A stretch of 64,000 nucleotides of DNA from CAVOOW01 sp963697675 (GCA_963697675.1 CAVOOW010000003.1:124001-188000), one strand, 5' to 3'. Counted from the first letter of the stretch, positions 18,569 to 28,291 are shown. Numbers and translations are program-made. Notes: generated by a model not told the origin, from the letters alone.

Positions 18569-20917
18569 ATGGCCGGTCCGGCGTTGAACAAGAGCGCCGT
18601 CAGCTGGGCCTTCGACGGCGCGGTGATGGCTGCGGGTCTGTCGGTCGGCCTGCTGGCGTTGGTCGGCATGCTCGCCCATCAGAGCCTCGACCTGCACTTC
18701 CTCGTCGCCCTGATCGCGGGCGGACCCGTGATCGCCGTCATGAGCCGCTTCCCGCTGGTGCTCAACCGGCCGACCGGCGGCATCGAGGTCGGCTTCGACT
18801 CTGCCGTCCTGGTCTTCCTCGCCTGTTACGAGGATCCGGCCAGCGCCCTGGTGATCTGGTGCTTCGGCCAGACCCTCTCCCAGGTCACCCGCACGAAGCG
18901 GCCCGACATCCGCATCTTCAACGTCGGTCTCGGCTATCTCTCCGGCTTCGTCGCCGTCGCGGTCATGCTCTCGATCAGCCCGCTCCAGGATCCCGACGTG
19001 AAGCAGCTGCTCGCGGTCGGCGTCGGCTGTGCGGCCTATTTCACCGTCGACTTCCTCGCTTCGGCCATCTCCCTGGCCCTCGAGGACCGGACCCCCATCT
19101 CCAGCGAGCTGCGACAGGGCAACGTCTTGATGGCCCTCGGTGTCTTCGTCGCCATCGACAGCCTCGGTTACCTCGCCGCGCTCGTGGTGCGCGAACTGCC
19201 CCCGTACGCGAGCGCGCTGCTCGCCGTACCCGTCGTGACGATCCTGGTTGCCACCCGCGCGCTCACCCGCGGCACCGAGCACCGGCGCCGCCTCGGCGCC
19301 CTGTTCGAAGCCGCTCGCGTGGCGCAGAGCGCAAAGACCCCGGAAGCCCTCATCGAGATGCTGCGCATCCATGGCAAGGCCGCGGTGCTCAACAGAGGGG
19401 TCGTGATCGGCTCGGCCCCGCCGGGCAGCAAGGAGATCGGTTCCCTGGTGCGCACCGGCGGTGAGCCGCTGTGGCTGGTGTCGCCGGCGGTCCGCCGCGC
19501 ACGCGCCTCCATCGAGGCCGACAAGGCGGCGCTCGACACGCTCGCGACGGTCGCCGAGGAGGCGTTCTCCCGGCTCCAGATGGTCGAGGTGATGGGCCGG
19601 CTGGCGCGACACGACTCCTTGACCGGCCTGCCCAACCGGGTGCTCTTCCTCGATCGCGTCGAACAGGCCGTCGCGCGCTCGCGACGTCAGGGCACGCAGA
19701 TCGCAGTCCTGTTCCTCGACCTCGACGGCTTCAAGAGCATCAACGACCGCTTCGGCCACGCGGAGGGTGACGAGCTGCTCAAGACGGTCGCCGAGCGGCT
19801 CGTCGGCTGCATGCGCGCCGTCGACTCGGTGGCGCGTCTCGGTGGAGACGAGTTCGCTGTTCTTGTTGAGGGCGTTGAGGATCTGGTCGAGATCGAGCTG
19901 CTCTGCGGTCGCATGCTCAGCGCGTTGCGCCTGGACACCACGATCGCCGGACACGGCGTGGTCGTCGGTGGCAGCATCGGCGTGGCGCTGTCCCTGGGCG
20001 ACGACGACGGACCCGGACTGCTGCGCAACGCGGACATGGCCATGTACCGGGCCAAGGCGCTGGGCAAGGACCGGTCCTTCATCTACGAGCCCTCCCTGCG
20101 CGAGGCCAACATCAAGCGCCTCGAGCTCATCGAGGCACTGCGGGCGGGGGTGGCCTCCGAGCTGGTCGTGCACTATCAGCCCGTCGTCGACCTCGATCGC
20201 GGTCGAGTCGATGGGTACGAGGCGTTGGTGCGCTGGGACCGCGGCGGCACCCTCGTACCTCCGGATGCCTTCATCTCGGCCGCCGAGGGGAGCGGGCTGA
20301 TCATCGAGCTCGGCGCCAAGGTGCTCGCCCAGCTCGTTGCGGACGCGCCGCATCTCGCGCGGGCCGCGGGGCGATCGCTCAACCTCGGCTGCAACATGTC
20401 AGCCCTGCAGCTGCGGGATCCGGACTTCGCCGGCCTGGTCAGCGATGCCGTGGTCCGGCTGGCCGAGTTCGACTGCCGGCTCGTGCTGGAGATGACCGAG
20501 AGCATCGCTGTCGCCGACGACTACGACAACGCCGAGGCGCTGCGCACTCTCAAGCGGGCCGGCGCCTCGCTCGCGATCGACGACTTCGGCGTCGGGTTCT
20601 CGTCCATCGGCTATCTCCAGCAGCTGCCGGTCGACATCATCAAGATCGACCGGAGCTTCACGAACGACGTCGACAAGAGCGAGCGTGCCGCTGCGCTGGT
20701 GGAGGCCATCCTGGTGATGGGCGCGGCGCTCGATCTGAACGTCGTCGCCGAGGGCATCGAGCGGGCGAGCCAGGTCCAGCGGCTGCGCGAGCTCGGCTGC
20801 AAGATCGGTCAGGGATATCTCTACGGCCGCCCGGTGTCGTTGCTCGACACGCTGCGTCTCCTGCCGCGGGGCGTGCCGATCGAGGTCGACGTGCTCCCGT
20901 CCGCGGCGTCCGGCTAG
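18569..20917 (+). CDS. Membrane-bound GGDEF-EAL protein (c-di-GMP cyclase/phosphodiesterase)
   Basis: 782 residues from the ATG at 18569, preceded by GGAAAGGAC. About residues 15-230 hold a cluster of membrane helices forming an integral sensor (VMAAGLSVGLLALVGMLAHQ and others). A GAF-like or coiled linker follows at about 235-340. The GGDEF domain at about 350-510 has an intact RLGGDEFAVLVEG. The EAL domain at about 520-770 keeps YEALVRWD, VLEMTESI, DDFGVGFSS and IKIDRSF, so the phosphodiesterase residues are present. Both activities are possible. Only partner in the window is a degenerate EAL protein at 58933. Confidence 0.92.
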   Translation: MAGPALNKSAVSWAFDGAVMAAGLSVGLLALVGMLAHQSLDLHFLVALIAGGPVIAVMSRFPLVLNRPTGGIEVGFDSAVLVFLACYEDPASALVIWCFGQTLSQVTRTKRPDIRIFNVGLGYLSGFVAVAVMLSISPLQDPDVKQLLAVGVGCAAYFTVDFLASAISLALEDRTPISSELRQGNVLMALGVFVAIDSLGYLAALVVRELPPYASALLAVPVVTILVATRALTRGTEHRRRLGALFEAARVAQSAKTPEALIEMLRIHGKAAVLNRGVVIGSAPPGSKEIGSLVRTGGEPLWLVSPAVRRARASIEADKAALDTLATVAEEAFSRLQMVEVMGRLARHDSLTGLPNRVLFLDRVEQAVARSRRQGTQIAVLFLDLDGFKSINDRFGHAEGDELLKTVAERLVGCMRAVDSVARLGGDEFAVLVEGVEDLVEIELLCGRMLSALRLDTTIAGHGVVVGGSIGVALSLGDDDGPGLLRNADMAMYRAKALGKDRSFIYEPSLREANIKRLELIEALRAGVASELVVHYQPVVDLDRGRVDGYEALVRWDRGGTLVPPDAFISAAEGSGLIIELGAKVLAQLVADAPHLARAAGRSLNLGCNMSALQLRDPDFAGLVSDAVVRLAEFDCRLVLEMTESIAVADDYDNAEALRTLKRAGASLAIDDFGVGFSSIGYLQQLPVDIIKIDRSFTNDVDKSERAAALVEAILVMGAALDLNVVAEGIERASQVQRLRELGCKIGQGYLYGRPVSLLDTLRLLPRGVPIEVDVLPSAASG

Positions 20918-20956
20918 GCGCGACGCGCCGCGCTGGGTTGCCAGGTGCCCAGCGCA

Positions 20957-20984
20957 TAACCTACGGTGACGTAACCGTAAGTTA
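20957..20984. promoter_or_regulatory. 28-bp palindromic operator (TetR-type) upstream of the desaturase
   Basis: The left half TAACCTACGGTGAC matches the reverse complement of the right half at 12 of 14 positions. It lies 36 bp before the desaturase start, where a TetR-family lipid regulator would bind. No regulator gene is adjacent, so it would act in trans. Confidence 0.7.
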
Positions 20985-21020
20985 GACCCTTGATCCCCTG
21001 GCACCCCGTAGGAGGCCGCT

Positions 21021-21990
21021 TTGTCGATCGGCGTCGCGAACCTGTCCCAGACCGATCTGCTCCGCGAGCTCGAGCCGGTGGTCGAGGAGAACCTCGAACG
21101 GCACATCAAGGTCGCCAAGGAGTGGTTCCCCCACGAGTACGTGCCGTGGAGCGAGGGCCGCGACTTCGACGGCGTGCTGGACGGCGAGGCGTGGGACGTC
21201 GAGCAGTCCCAGATGTCCGACGTCGCGCGCACGGCCATGATCGTCAACCTGCTGACCGAGGACAACCTGCCCAGCTATCACCACGAGATCGCGACCGTCT
21301 TCGGCCGCGACGGTGCGTGGGGGACATGGGTCCACCGGTGGACCGCCGAGGAGGGCCGGCACGGCATCGCGATCCGCGACTACCTGCTGGCGACCCGTGC
21401 CGTCGACCCGATCGAGCTCGAGCGGGCCCGGATGACCCACATGGGCACCGGGTTCGAGTCGGCCAACCACGACGACCTGGTGCGCTCACTGGCCTACGTG
21501 TCGTTCCAGGAGCTCGCCACCCGCATCTCGCACCGCAACACCGGCAAGATCACGGCTGACCCGCGCTGCGACCAGCTGCTCGTCCCGCATCGCCCTGGAC
21601 GAGAACCTGCACATGGTCTTCTATCGCAACCTGCTGGCGGGTTCGCTGAAGCTGGCGCCGAGCCAGACGATGCGGTCCATCGCCGAGGTCGTCAAGACCT
21701 TCGAGATGCCGGGCAACACGATCGAGAACTTCACCCGCAAGTCGGTGCAGATCGCGCTGGCCGGCGTCTACGACCTGCGCATCCACCGCGACGAGGTGCT
21801 CGCTCCGGTGCTGCGCTACTGGGGCGTGTGGGACATCGAGGGCCTCGATGACGACGGCGAGAAGGCACGCCAGGAGCTCGCCGACATGCTGGACGGTCTC
21901 GACACCGCGGCGTCACGGTTCGAGGAGAAGCGCGACACGCACAAGGCCAAGATCCTGGCCCGCGGCCAGACCTTCGAATCCGTCAGCTGA
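21021..21990 (+). CDS. Acyl-ACP desaturase (ferritin-like diiron), split by one frameshift
   Basis: Introduces a double bond into acyl-ACP. The TTG at 21021 follows AGGAGG. The first frame reads to about 21581 (ADPRCDQLL) and contains the first iron ligands (LTEDNLPSYHHE, EEGRH). An extra G near 21582 moves the second ligand helix (RIALDENLHMVFYRN) and the rest into the next frame, ending at the TGA at 21988. Joined length is about 322 residues, normal for DesA-like enzymes. All ligands of the diiron site are preserved over the join, so an indel error is more likely than a dead gene. The upstream palindrome suggests repression by a TetR-type regulator. Confidence 0.85.
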
Positions 21991-22024
21991 GCCCGCACTC
22001 CACGCAACAACCGCTCGTACCGCT

Positions 22025-22092
22025 CAAGATCGTTGTTTTGGTGCTCAGATTCGCAGTGCACTCGCATTCTGAGCACGGAAATCGCGATCTTG
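22025..22092. repeat. 68-bp nested inverted repeat, family B copy 2
   Basis: Same length and outer arms (CAAGATCG/CGATCTTG) as the copy at 4975-5042. Inner arms GTGCTCAGATTCGC and GCATTCTGAGCAC can form a hairpin. Lies between the convergent desaturase and polymerase genes, where it could end transcription from both sides. Confidence 0.8.
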
Positions 22093-22167
22093 GTGCGTGC
22101 GGGTGCCGAACGAGCAGTCAGACGCGGGCGAATTACCCGTTCGCCGCGGTCGTGCCGTAGCGGCCGG

Positions 22168-23938
22168 CTACTTGGCGTCGGACCAGCGGCGAACCACGGA
22201 CACGTCGGCGACCAGGCGCACGCCGCTGCCGGTCGCCCACCGCGCGGCCGTCTGCTCGAGAGCGTGCAGCAGCAGCTCGTGCACGGCCGGCGCGTGCTGC
22301 TCGGCGACGTGCACCAGCAGCTCGTCGTGCAGGCACAGCACGATCTCCGCGGCCCGGCCGTCCGCGTCGGTGAACGCGCCCAGCCCGGCGCGGACCGTGA
22401 CGGCCCACATCTTGAACAGCTCGGCGGCCGCCCCCTGCACGACCGCGTTGCGCGCGAACCGGCCGCGGGATGCCGCCGCCTGGGGGTCGAGCGGCTCGGG
22501 GATCGACCACATCGGGATCCGCCGGCCGCCGTAGGTCGTGACGTGCTCGCCGCGCTTGCCCCGCTCGTCGGCGGTCCGCAGGTAGGCCATGGCAACGGGG
22601 TAGGCCCGGTCCAGTCCGCGCAACGCCTCGCCGGCCGCGCCGGAGGTCTGGCCGTACATGGCCGCGAGGACGGCGACCTTGGCGATCGGCCGTTCGCAGC
22701 CCAGCCGGGCCGCGACGGGGGAGTAGAGGTCGGGGTCGACCGTCGCCCTGGCCAGCGCGTCGTCGCCCGAGACAGCCGCGAGTACGCGCGGCTCGATCTG
22801 ACCCAGGTCGGCGCGTACGAAGACGTGGCCCGGCTCGGCGACCACAGCGGGCCGCAGTTCGGCCGGCATGTTGTGCAGCCCTGCCTGCGCGGTCATCCGC
22901 CCGCCGGCACCGTCACAGGCGCGCCACGCGCCGCGCAGCCGCCCGTCCTGCCCGACGTGCCGGTCGAGCCAGGAATAGCCGTACGTCGTGGTGATGCGCT
23001 CCGACTTGCGCCAGGCCAGCAGTGCGTCGATCGCGGGGTGGGCGCCGCGGAACGGCTCGAGTCGCCACGACCTCGTGTCCGGCACGTCGAAGCCGATCCG
23101 CGCGAGCATCGCCCGGACCTGCGCGGGGTTGCGGAGATCGACCTCGGAGCCGTCCGGCACGAGATCGCGCACCGCGTCGTCGCGTCGCCGTCGGGCCACG
23201 GACGCGGCCGCGTCGTCGGCCGGCCGCGGCCCCGCATGTCCGGAGATGAGCTCGACGGCGACCTCGCGGTCGAGCGGCAGGCCGCCGGCCGTGAGCTCGA
23301 CGGCGAGCAGCTCGGCGGCCGACTCCGACCAGGCGACGAGCTCGGCCAGAGCCGGTGTCGACGGTGGGTGGCGGGGGTCCGGCTCGGCCGCCAGAGCGGC
23401 CCGCTGCTCGTCGTGCAGCGCCAGCGCCAGCGCGGCCCAGCGACCCGCTGCCGCGGGGGACGGGAGCGCGGCGTCGGCCCAGTCGGGTCGGAGGTAGCCG
23501 TCGGGGCGCACCGGCTCGGCGGGGTCGCCCTCGTCGGCGGAGGCGGCACTGAGCAGGTCGAGCTGACCGCTGCGCGGTGCGGCGTCCGGGTCGAGGCGGT
23601 GAGCCTGAGCCCATACCTCACTGGGCAGGTCGGCATAGCCGCCGTGCAGGAGGCGGTGGACCGCAGCGACGTCCCAGCAAGCCGTGACGGCGACACCGGC
23701 GGCGACGAGGGCGGGTGCGCTCTCCTGAGCCGACCACCACACCCAGCGCGGGGCAAGCGAGGAGCCCACACGTCGTACGACGTCGACGGTTGACGCGGTC
23801 ACGCCCCACTGGCGTCCGTCGATCGCCAGGCCGGTGCCGCCCAGCGCACGCTGCCACCGCGATGGGCGTGCCCGCGCGGGCGCCGGCCTCGAGCGCCGCG
23901 GCGAGTGCCGCATCGGGGCCGGCAAGAATTTCGGGCAC
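22168..23938 (-). CDS. Bifunctional 3'-5' exonuclease/family A DNA polymerase (actinobacterial PolA-like), N-terminal frameshift
   Basis: A PolA-type polymerase without the 5' nuclease. Motif A is VRADLGQIEPRVLAAVSGD (the usual Ser replaced by Gly), the O-helix lies in RFARNAVVQGAAAELFKMW, and motif C is LCLHDELLVH. The exonuclease-like region near the N-terminus lacks clear catalytic acidic residues. The start is proposed at the GTG at 23938 (VPEILAGPDAALAAALEAG). That frame continues to GTPIAVA, then an indel near 23855 shifts to the long frame (RALGGTGLAIDGRQWGV). Joined length about 590 residues. An unshifted product would lack a sensible start. Distinct from the housekeeping polymerase I; possibly a repair enzyme. 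Confidence 0.8.
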
Positions 23939-24036
23939 GTGGGCATCCTCGAGGGTGAGCTGGTGTTGGCAACGCGGGGGGCGGGAATGCTGGACAGCGG
24001 ACCTGAAAGCGACCGACAACGAATGAGGAGCAAGCA

Positions 24037-24901
24037 GTGCAGACCCGCACGATAGGCACGACCACTGTCAGCGCGATCGGGCTGGGCGGCATGCCGCTCT
24101 CGATCGAGGGCCGTCCGGACGACCGAGGGCGTGCCCTGGCGACCATTCACGCCGCGCTGGACGCGGGCATCACCCTGATCGACACGGCCGATGCCTACCA
24201 CGTGCATGCCGACGAGGTGGGCCACAACGAGTCGCTGATCGCCGAGGGCCTGGCCACGTACGGCGGGGACACCTCCGACGTCCTCGTGGCCACCAAGGGC
24301 GGGCACCTGCGACCCGGTGACGGTTCCTGGACGGTCGACGGGTCACCCCAGCATCTGCGCGAGGCCTGCGACGCCTCGCTCAAGCGACTCGGCGTGGAGG
24401 CCATCGGGCTCTACCAGTTCCACCGGCCCGACCCGACGGTCGACTATGCCGACTCGGTGGGCGTGCTTGCGGAGCTGTTGGACGCCGGCAAGATCCGGAT
24501 GGCCGGCATCTCCAACGCATCGGTCGACCAGATCCGGCTGGCGCAGGAGATCCTCGGTGGGCGGCTCGTCTCCGTGCAGAACGAGTTCTCGCCGGGCTTC
24601 CGGTCCAGCGAGGGCGAGCTGCGGCTCTGCGACGAGCTGGGCCTCGCCTTCCTGCCGTGGAGCCCGTTCGGTGGCAGCTCAGCCGCCGGCGCGCTCGGCG
24701 CTCGGCACGCGGCGTTCGGTGACGTGGCGCGGGCAGCGGGGCGTCTCGCCTCAGCAGGTGACGCTCGCCTGGATGCTGGCCCTGTCGCCGGTCGTCATCC
24801 CGATCCCGGGCTCGTCCCGGCCCGAGACGATCCGCGACTCGGCAGCGGCCGTGGACCTCGAACTGACCGCTGCGGAGGTCCAGGCACTGTCGGCCTCCTG
24901 A
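24037..24901 (+). CDS. Aldo/keto reductase, split by one frameshift
   Basis: NADPH-dependent oxidoreductase of the AKR superfamily. GTG at 24037 with AGGAG upstream. Catalytic tetrad residues are visible: Asp in LIDTADAYH, the Tyr just after, Lys in VATKGGH, and His in LYQFHRPDP. The barrel continues to GDVARA at about 24740, where one extra G shifts the frame. The end (RGVSPQQVTLAWMLALSP, IPGSSRPETIRD with the cofactor phosphate loop) reads on to the TGA at 24899. Joined length about 287 residues. Substrate unknown. Confidence 0.85.
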
Positions 24902-24969
24902 GTGGCCTGCGGCGCCGGAGTGGCTGGGCCGCCGGAGGTGCCTAGGGTCCGATGGCTGAGCGGACGCCC

Positions 24970-25036
24970 GATTTTCATGATCACGAAGGATCTCAGCGCG
25001 AAACGGTCTGGGATCCTTCGTGATCATGACCAAATC
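24970..25036. repeat. 67-bp inverted repeat, family C
   Basis: Perfect 18-bp arms at 24975-24992 and 25012-25029 (TCATGATCACGAAGGATC and its complement) with a 19-nt loop, extended outward by GATTT/AAATC. Intergenic; could serve as terminator for the aldo/keto reductase. The TGATCATGA ends recall family A but the rest differs. Confidence 0.75.
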
Positions 25037-25166
25037 GCTCGGTCTCGGATCACGATCGCACCAAGGGTGGACGTCACCCGCGTGCCGCGACGCCAGGCCA
25101 TGCCCGATTTCGCTAGCCTCGACGAGATCCGTGATCGACCAGACCGACCGTGATGGGAAGCAGCGC

Positions 25167-25325
25167 ATGTCCGAGAAGCCCGAGGACATCGACCCCGGTG
25201 TGGTCGAACACGTCATCGCGATCCGCGACCGGTTCGGGATACGCGGGCTGCGCGATGCCGACGCCTTGATCCGCGAGGAGATCAAGCTGGCCGAGCTGGC
25301 CATGAAGGGTCTCCCGGTCGACTAG
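25167..25325 (+). CDS. Small conserved-type hypothetical protein, 52 aa
   Basis: ATG at 25167 with GGGAAG 8 bp upstream. The product (MSEKPEDIDPGVVEHVIAIR to KLAELAMKGLPVD) is a charged, helical, soluble peptide with strong third-position G/C. Regular heptad-like hydrophobics suggest a helical hairpin that may bind a partner. It is followed at once by the 20-bp tandem repeat. Function unknown; small size leaves some doubt. Confidence 0.55.
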   Translation: MSEKPEDIDPGVVEHVIAIRDRFGIRGLRDADALIREEIKLAELAMKGLPVD

Positions 25326-25333
25326 ACGTCAGG

Positions 25334-25458
25334 CAGTCGCCTCGTACTGCTGGCGATCGCCTCGTACCGCGAACGGTCGCCGCGTGCCGCGAACGGTCGC
25401 CTCGTGCCGCTGGACGATCGCCTCGTACTGCTGACGATCGCCTGCGTGCCGCGAACGG
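25334..25458. repeat. Six tandem copies of a 20-bp unit
   Basis: Units of 20-21 bp, model CGATCGCCTCGTACCGCGAA, start at 25334, 25354, 25374, 25394, 25415 and 25435 with 1-5 changes each. Noncoding; between the 52-aa gene and arfB, both of which end at it. Confidence 0.85.
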
Positions 25459-25474
25459 CGGTTCGCCCAGCGGC

Positions 25475-25897
25475 CTATTCCTCGGGCCGGCGGAGTCGCT
25501 TGATGTCTCCGCGGCGCTTCTTCTCCGCGATGCGCCGCTCGTTCGACCCCTTCGACGGCCGCGTCGGTCGGCGCTTGCGCGCGGGTGGAGCGATCGCGTC
25601 GGCGACCAGGGCGCTCAGCCTGGCCTCGGCGGCCGAACGGTTGCGCAGCTGCGACCGGTGCTCGGAGGCGGCCACGGTCAGCACACCGTCGACGAGCCGA
25701 CCCGACAGGCGCTGCACAGCGCGCTCCCGCAGAGTCGGCGACAGGACGGGTGAGGCAGCGAGGTCCCACGACAGCTCGACCCGTGAGTCTGTCGTGTTGA
25801 CGGACTGCCCACCCGGCCCGCTCGACCGGGAGAACCGCCAGCGCAACTCACCTTCCGGGATCACCACGGAAGGTCGCACATGCAGGTCGCCGGGCAC
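25475..25897 (-). CDS. arfB: Peptidyl-tRNA hydrolase ArfB (ribosome rescue)
   Basis: Releases peptides from stalled non-stop ribosomes. The core holds the GGQ catalytic loop (SRSSGPGGQSVNTTDSRVEL). The C-terminal tail is basic and helical (RRIAEKKRRGDIKRLRR), the segment that enters the empty mRNA channel. I prefer the GTG at 25897 (VPGDLHVRPS), matching the usual short N-terminus; an ATG at 25930 adds eleven residues. About 140 residues, full length. Confidence 0.92.
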   Translation of the reverse strand: MPGDLHVRPSVVIPEGELRWRFSRSSGPGGQSVNTTDSRVELSWDLAASPVLSPTLRERAVQRLSGRLVDGVLTVAASEHRSQLRNRSAAEARLSALVADAIAPPARKRRPTRPSKGSNERRIAEKKRRGDIKRLRRPEE

Positions 25898-26194
25898 GCC
25901 GCCAGCATCCCTTACGGCGGGCACGGGCATTGGCCGACGTTGTCACGATCGTCTCGTACGAGGCTTCCGCGGTCCCTGATCACGCTGCCGTTTTGGCACG
26001 ATCGGATGTGACTTCGGCCACACTCCGGCCCGATGCCCCTCCAATCCTGGTGAGCGTGCGCGCCGCCCAGGACGGCGAGTCGCGCGACGCCGTACGTCGG
26101 CTGGTTGGTCTCGCCGTTAGTTGCAGAATCGTTACATTGGCCCGTACCCTTTCCCGAGCCGTGCACCGCGCGGCCTTCCCGGACTTCCGCCGAA
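25898..26194. other. 300-bp gap upstream of the riboswitch
   Basis: Holds ORFs on both strands that I consider spurious: they run into the riboswitch and show no fold. A promoter for the riboswitch-rpf unit should lie near 26120-26190; the stretch GTTACATTGGCCCGTACCCT near 26131 is a weak candidate. Confidence 0.4.
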
Positions 26195-26363
26195 TCCTGC
26201 CCGTCGTCCAGGGGACCCGCGTGAAATTTCGCACTGGGCAGGAGTGGGGGAACCACTACGGGCGTCCGTGCTCCGGCGCGACGTCCTTGGGGTGAAGCCG
26301 CGTGAGCGGCCAGGCATCTCTCTCGCCTGAATCCGACAGCTCACCTCGCAGGCGGCGAGAGGG
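26195..26363 (+). ncRNA. Cyclic di-AMP riboswitch (ydaO/yuaA class) upstream of rpf
   Basis: Conserved pieces of the actinobacterial ydaO class appear in order: GGGGACCCGCGTGAAATT, GGGCAGGAGTGGGGGAACCAC, TTGGGGTGAAGCCG, then CTCTCTCGCCTGAATCCGAC and AGCTCACCTCGCAGGCGGCG closing on GAGAGGG. It ends 9 bp before the rpf start. This class sits before cell-wall hydrolase and rpf genes in actinobacteria and turns expression off when c-di-AMP is high. Boundaries are approximate. Confidence 0.85.
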
Positions 26364-26371
26364 ACACTTCC

Positions 26372-27041
26372 ATGGCGCAACGCGCCCAGGCGGGTCGCGG
26401 CCGGCATCGTAAGCCCCGTAACACCGCCCGTACCGTCGGTCTGGCCACTGCTCCGCTCGCGGCGGTCATCCCCTTCGCACTGTCCTCACCCGCCCAGGCG
26501 GCGACCACGAACACGTGGGAGCGGCTCGCGAGCTGCGAGAGCGGCGGCAACTGGCACATCAACACCGGCAACGGCTACTACGGCGGGGTGCAGTTCTCGG
26601 ACGGCACCTGGGACGGCAACGGCGGCGAACGCTTCGCCCGGCGCGCCGACCTCGCCACCAAGGCCGAGCAGATCGTGATCGCCGAGAAGGTGCTGGACGC
26701 CCGCGGCTGGTCCCCGTGGCCGGCCTGCAGCGCCCGGCTCGGACTCGACAAGTCTGACGCCCGCGGCGAGCCCAGCAAGCACCCGGACGGCAAGACCGCG
26801 GCGGAGCGCCGCGTCGACTTCCAATCGTGAGGACAACCAGTCCGCGTCACGTGGCAAGCACCGCAAGGCGCACCACCGTACGCACGCCGTCTATGTCGTG
26901 CGCAGCGGTGACACCCTGTCGGGGATCGCGAGCAAGAAGCACGTCTCCGGCGGCTGGATGCACCTCTACCGCATGAACCGTTCGACGATCGGCAGCAACC
27001 CCGGCCTGATCCGCGTCGGGCAGCACCTTCGCCTTCGCTGA
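26372..27041 (+). CDS. rpfA: Resuscitation-promoting factor (Rpf transglycosylase + LysM), frameshift before LysM
   Basis: Secreted peptidoglycan hydrolase that promotes regrowth of dormant cells. Signal peptide about residues 1-43 (VGLATAPLAAVIPFALSSPA, then QAATT). The Rpf domain, about 45-125, has catalytic Glu in RLASCESGGNWH and disulfide partner Cys in WPACSARL. An indel near 26820 closes the frame at 26828. In the next frame the linker (SNREDNQSASRGKHRKAHH) and a complete LysM domain (YVVRSGDTLSGIASKKH, GLIRVGQHLRLR) continue to the TGA at 27039-27041. Rpf plus LysM is a standard layout, so the genes are one. Controlled by the c-di-AMP riboswitch just upstream. Confidence 0.88.
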
Positions 27042-27107
27042 TCGAGCACGGCTGATCGAGCACCGCTGAGCGAGCACGATCGAGCACGGTTGATCGAGCA
27101 CCGCTGA
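27039..27107. repeat. Five near-tandem copies of TGATCGAGCACSGC
   Basis: 14-bp units, one shortened, beginning at the rpf stop codon. Noncoding tail between rpf and the DUF4192 gene. Confidence 0.7.
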
Positions 27108-27184
27108 AATCCACAGGCCCCGCCCCTCCACAGATCCGGGTTGCGGGGCCTGTGGCATGTCCACGGCGGCCCAGAGTCGTATGC

Positions 27185-28286
27185 ATGACAGATGCGCGCA
27201 GCACCCAGCCGAGCGGCGACGACCCCGCGGACGACGCAGGTCCCGGTGCCCACTCCACGACGACGACGGTGCGGATCAGCGGCCCCGGCGACCTGCTGGA
27301 CGCCCTCCCGCGGATGATCGGGTTCGTCCCGACGAACAGCGCCGTGCTGGTGGCCCTGCGCCCACCCCGTGATCGGGTGACGCTCACGATGCGGGTGGAC
27401 CTGCCGGTGCGCCGCCAGGAAGCATCCACCGCACGGCTGCTTGCGGGACACGCGCAACGGGCCGGTGCCACGTCGGCCGTGCTGGTGATCTACGACGACC
27501 GGCCGCCCCGCGAGGGCAGACGATGGCCCGGTGCGTCGCTCACCCGCGAGATGCGCACAGCGCTGCAGCAACAACGGGAAGCTGGCACTGGCGGACGCGG
27601 TGCTCGTCAGCAACGGCCGGTGGCGCTCGCTGTTGTGCAAGGACCAGTCGTGCTGCCCCGCGTCGGGGCAGCCGTTGCGCGACCCGTCGCGCCCTTCGGC
27701 GTTCACAGCGGCGCTGGTGGCTCGAGGTGCGACGGCGCTGCCGAGCCGCGCCGCGCTGGCGGCCAGCGTCGCGGGACCGTCGGGTCCGGCCGCGGCCGCC
27801 CTCGCCCGCCTGCAGGCGGTGGCCGCCGAGGAGCTCGTCGCCCGCATGGAGGCGGGTGAGACCGTGGACGAGGTACGCGCGGAGACGGTCGCCTTCTTCC
27901 GTGCGGCGCTGGTCGCCTGGACGTCAGCGGCGTGGGAGCCACTGCCCGACGAGTTCGCCGCCCGGCTCCTCGCCGGCCTCGTCGACATCGGCGCGCGCGA
28001 CGTCGTGCTCGGTTGGGCCGGCGAGCGGGACACCGACGACCTGTTTTCGCTGCTGCTCGTGCTGGCCGCCCGCGCCGTCGAACCGCTCGACGCTCCCGTT
28101 CTCACGGCGCTGGCCTGGGTCGCCTATGCGCGCGGGGACGGCGGGCTGGCCAACATCGCAGTGGAGCGCGCCTTGTCGAGCGACCCCGACTACACGATGG
28201 CTCGGTTAGTGGCCTCCGGGCTGGTGGCCGGGCTCCACCCACGGCATGTGCGCGAGGTGAGCAGGGAGGTGGGTCGCAACGGTTGA
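27185..28286 (+). CDS. DUF4192 family protein, split by one frameshift
   Basis: The ATG at 27185 starts a DUF4192 protein, a family of unknown function common in actinobacteria. The N-terminal signature is LLDALPRMIGFVPTNSAVLV and TLTMRVDLPV. The first frame reads to about 27575 (TREMRTALQQ); the second carries on with NGKLALADAVLVSNGRWRSL and the Cys pair LLCKDQSCCPASGQPL typical of the family, to the TGA at 28284. Joined length about 366 residues. One indel in the CAACAACGGG stretch explains the split. Confidence 0.8.
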
Positions 28287-28291
28287 CCGGC

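Noticed and set aside
18515..20353. 612-codon open frame on the minus strand
   Set aside because: Antisense to the GGDEF-EAL gene; no domain seen.
25930..26295. 121-codon open frame upstream of rpf
   Set aside because: It runs into the conserved core of the c-di-AMP riboswitch and shows no family features.
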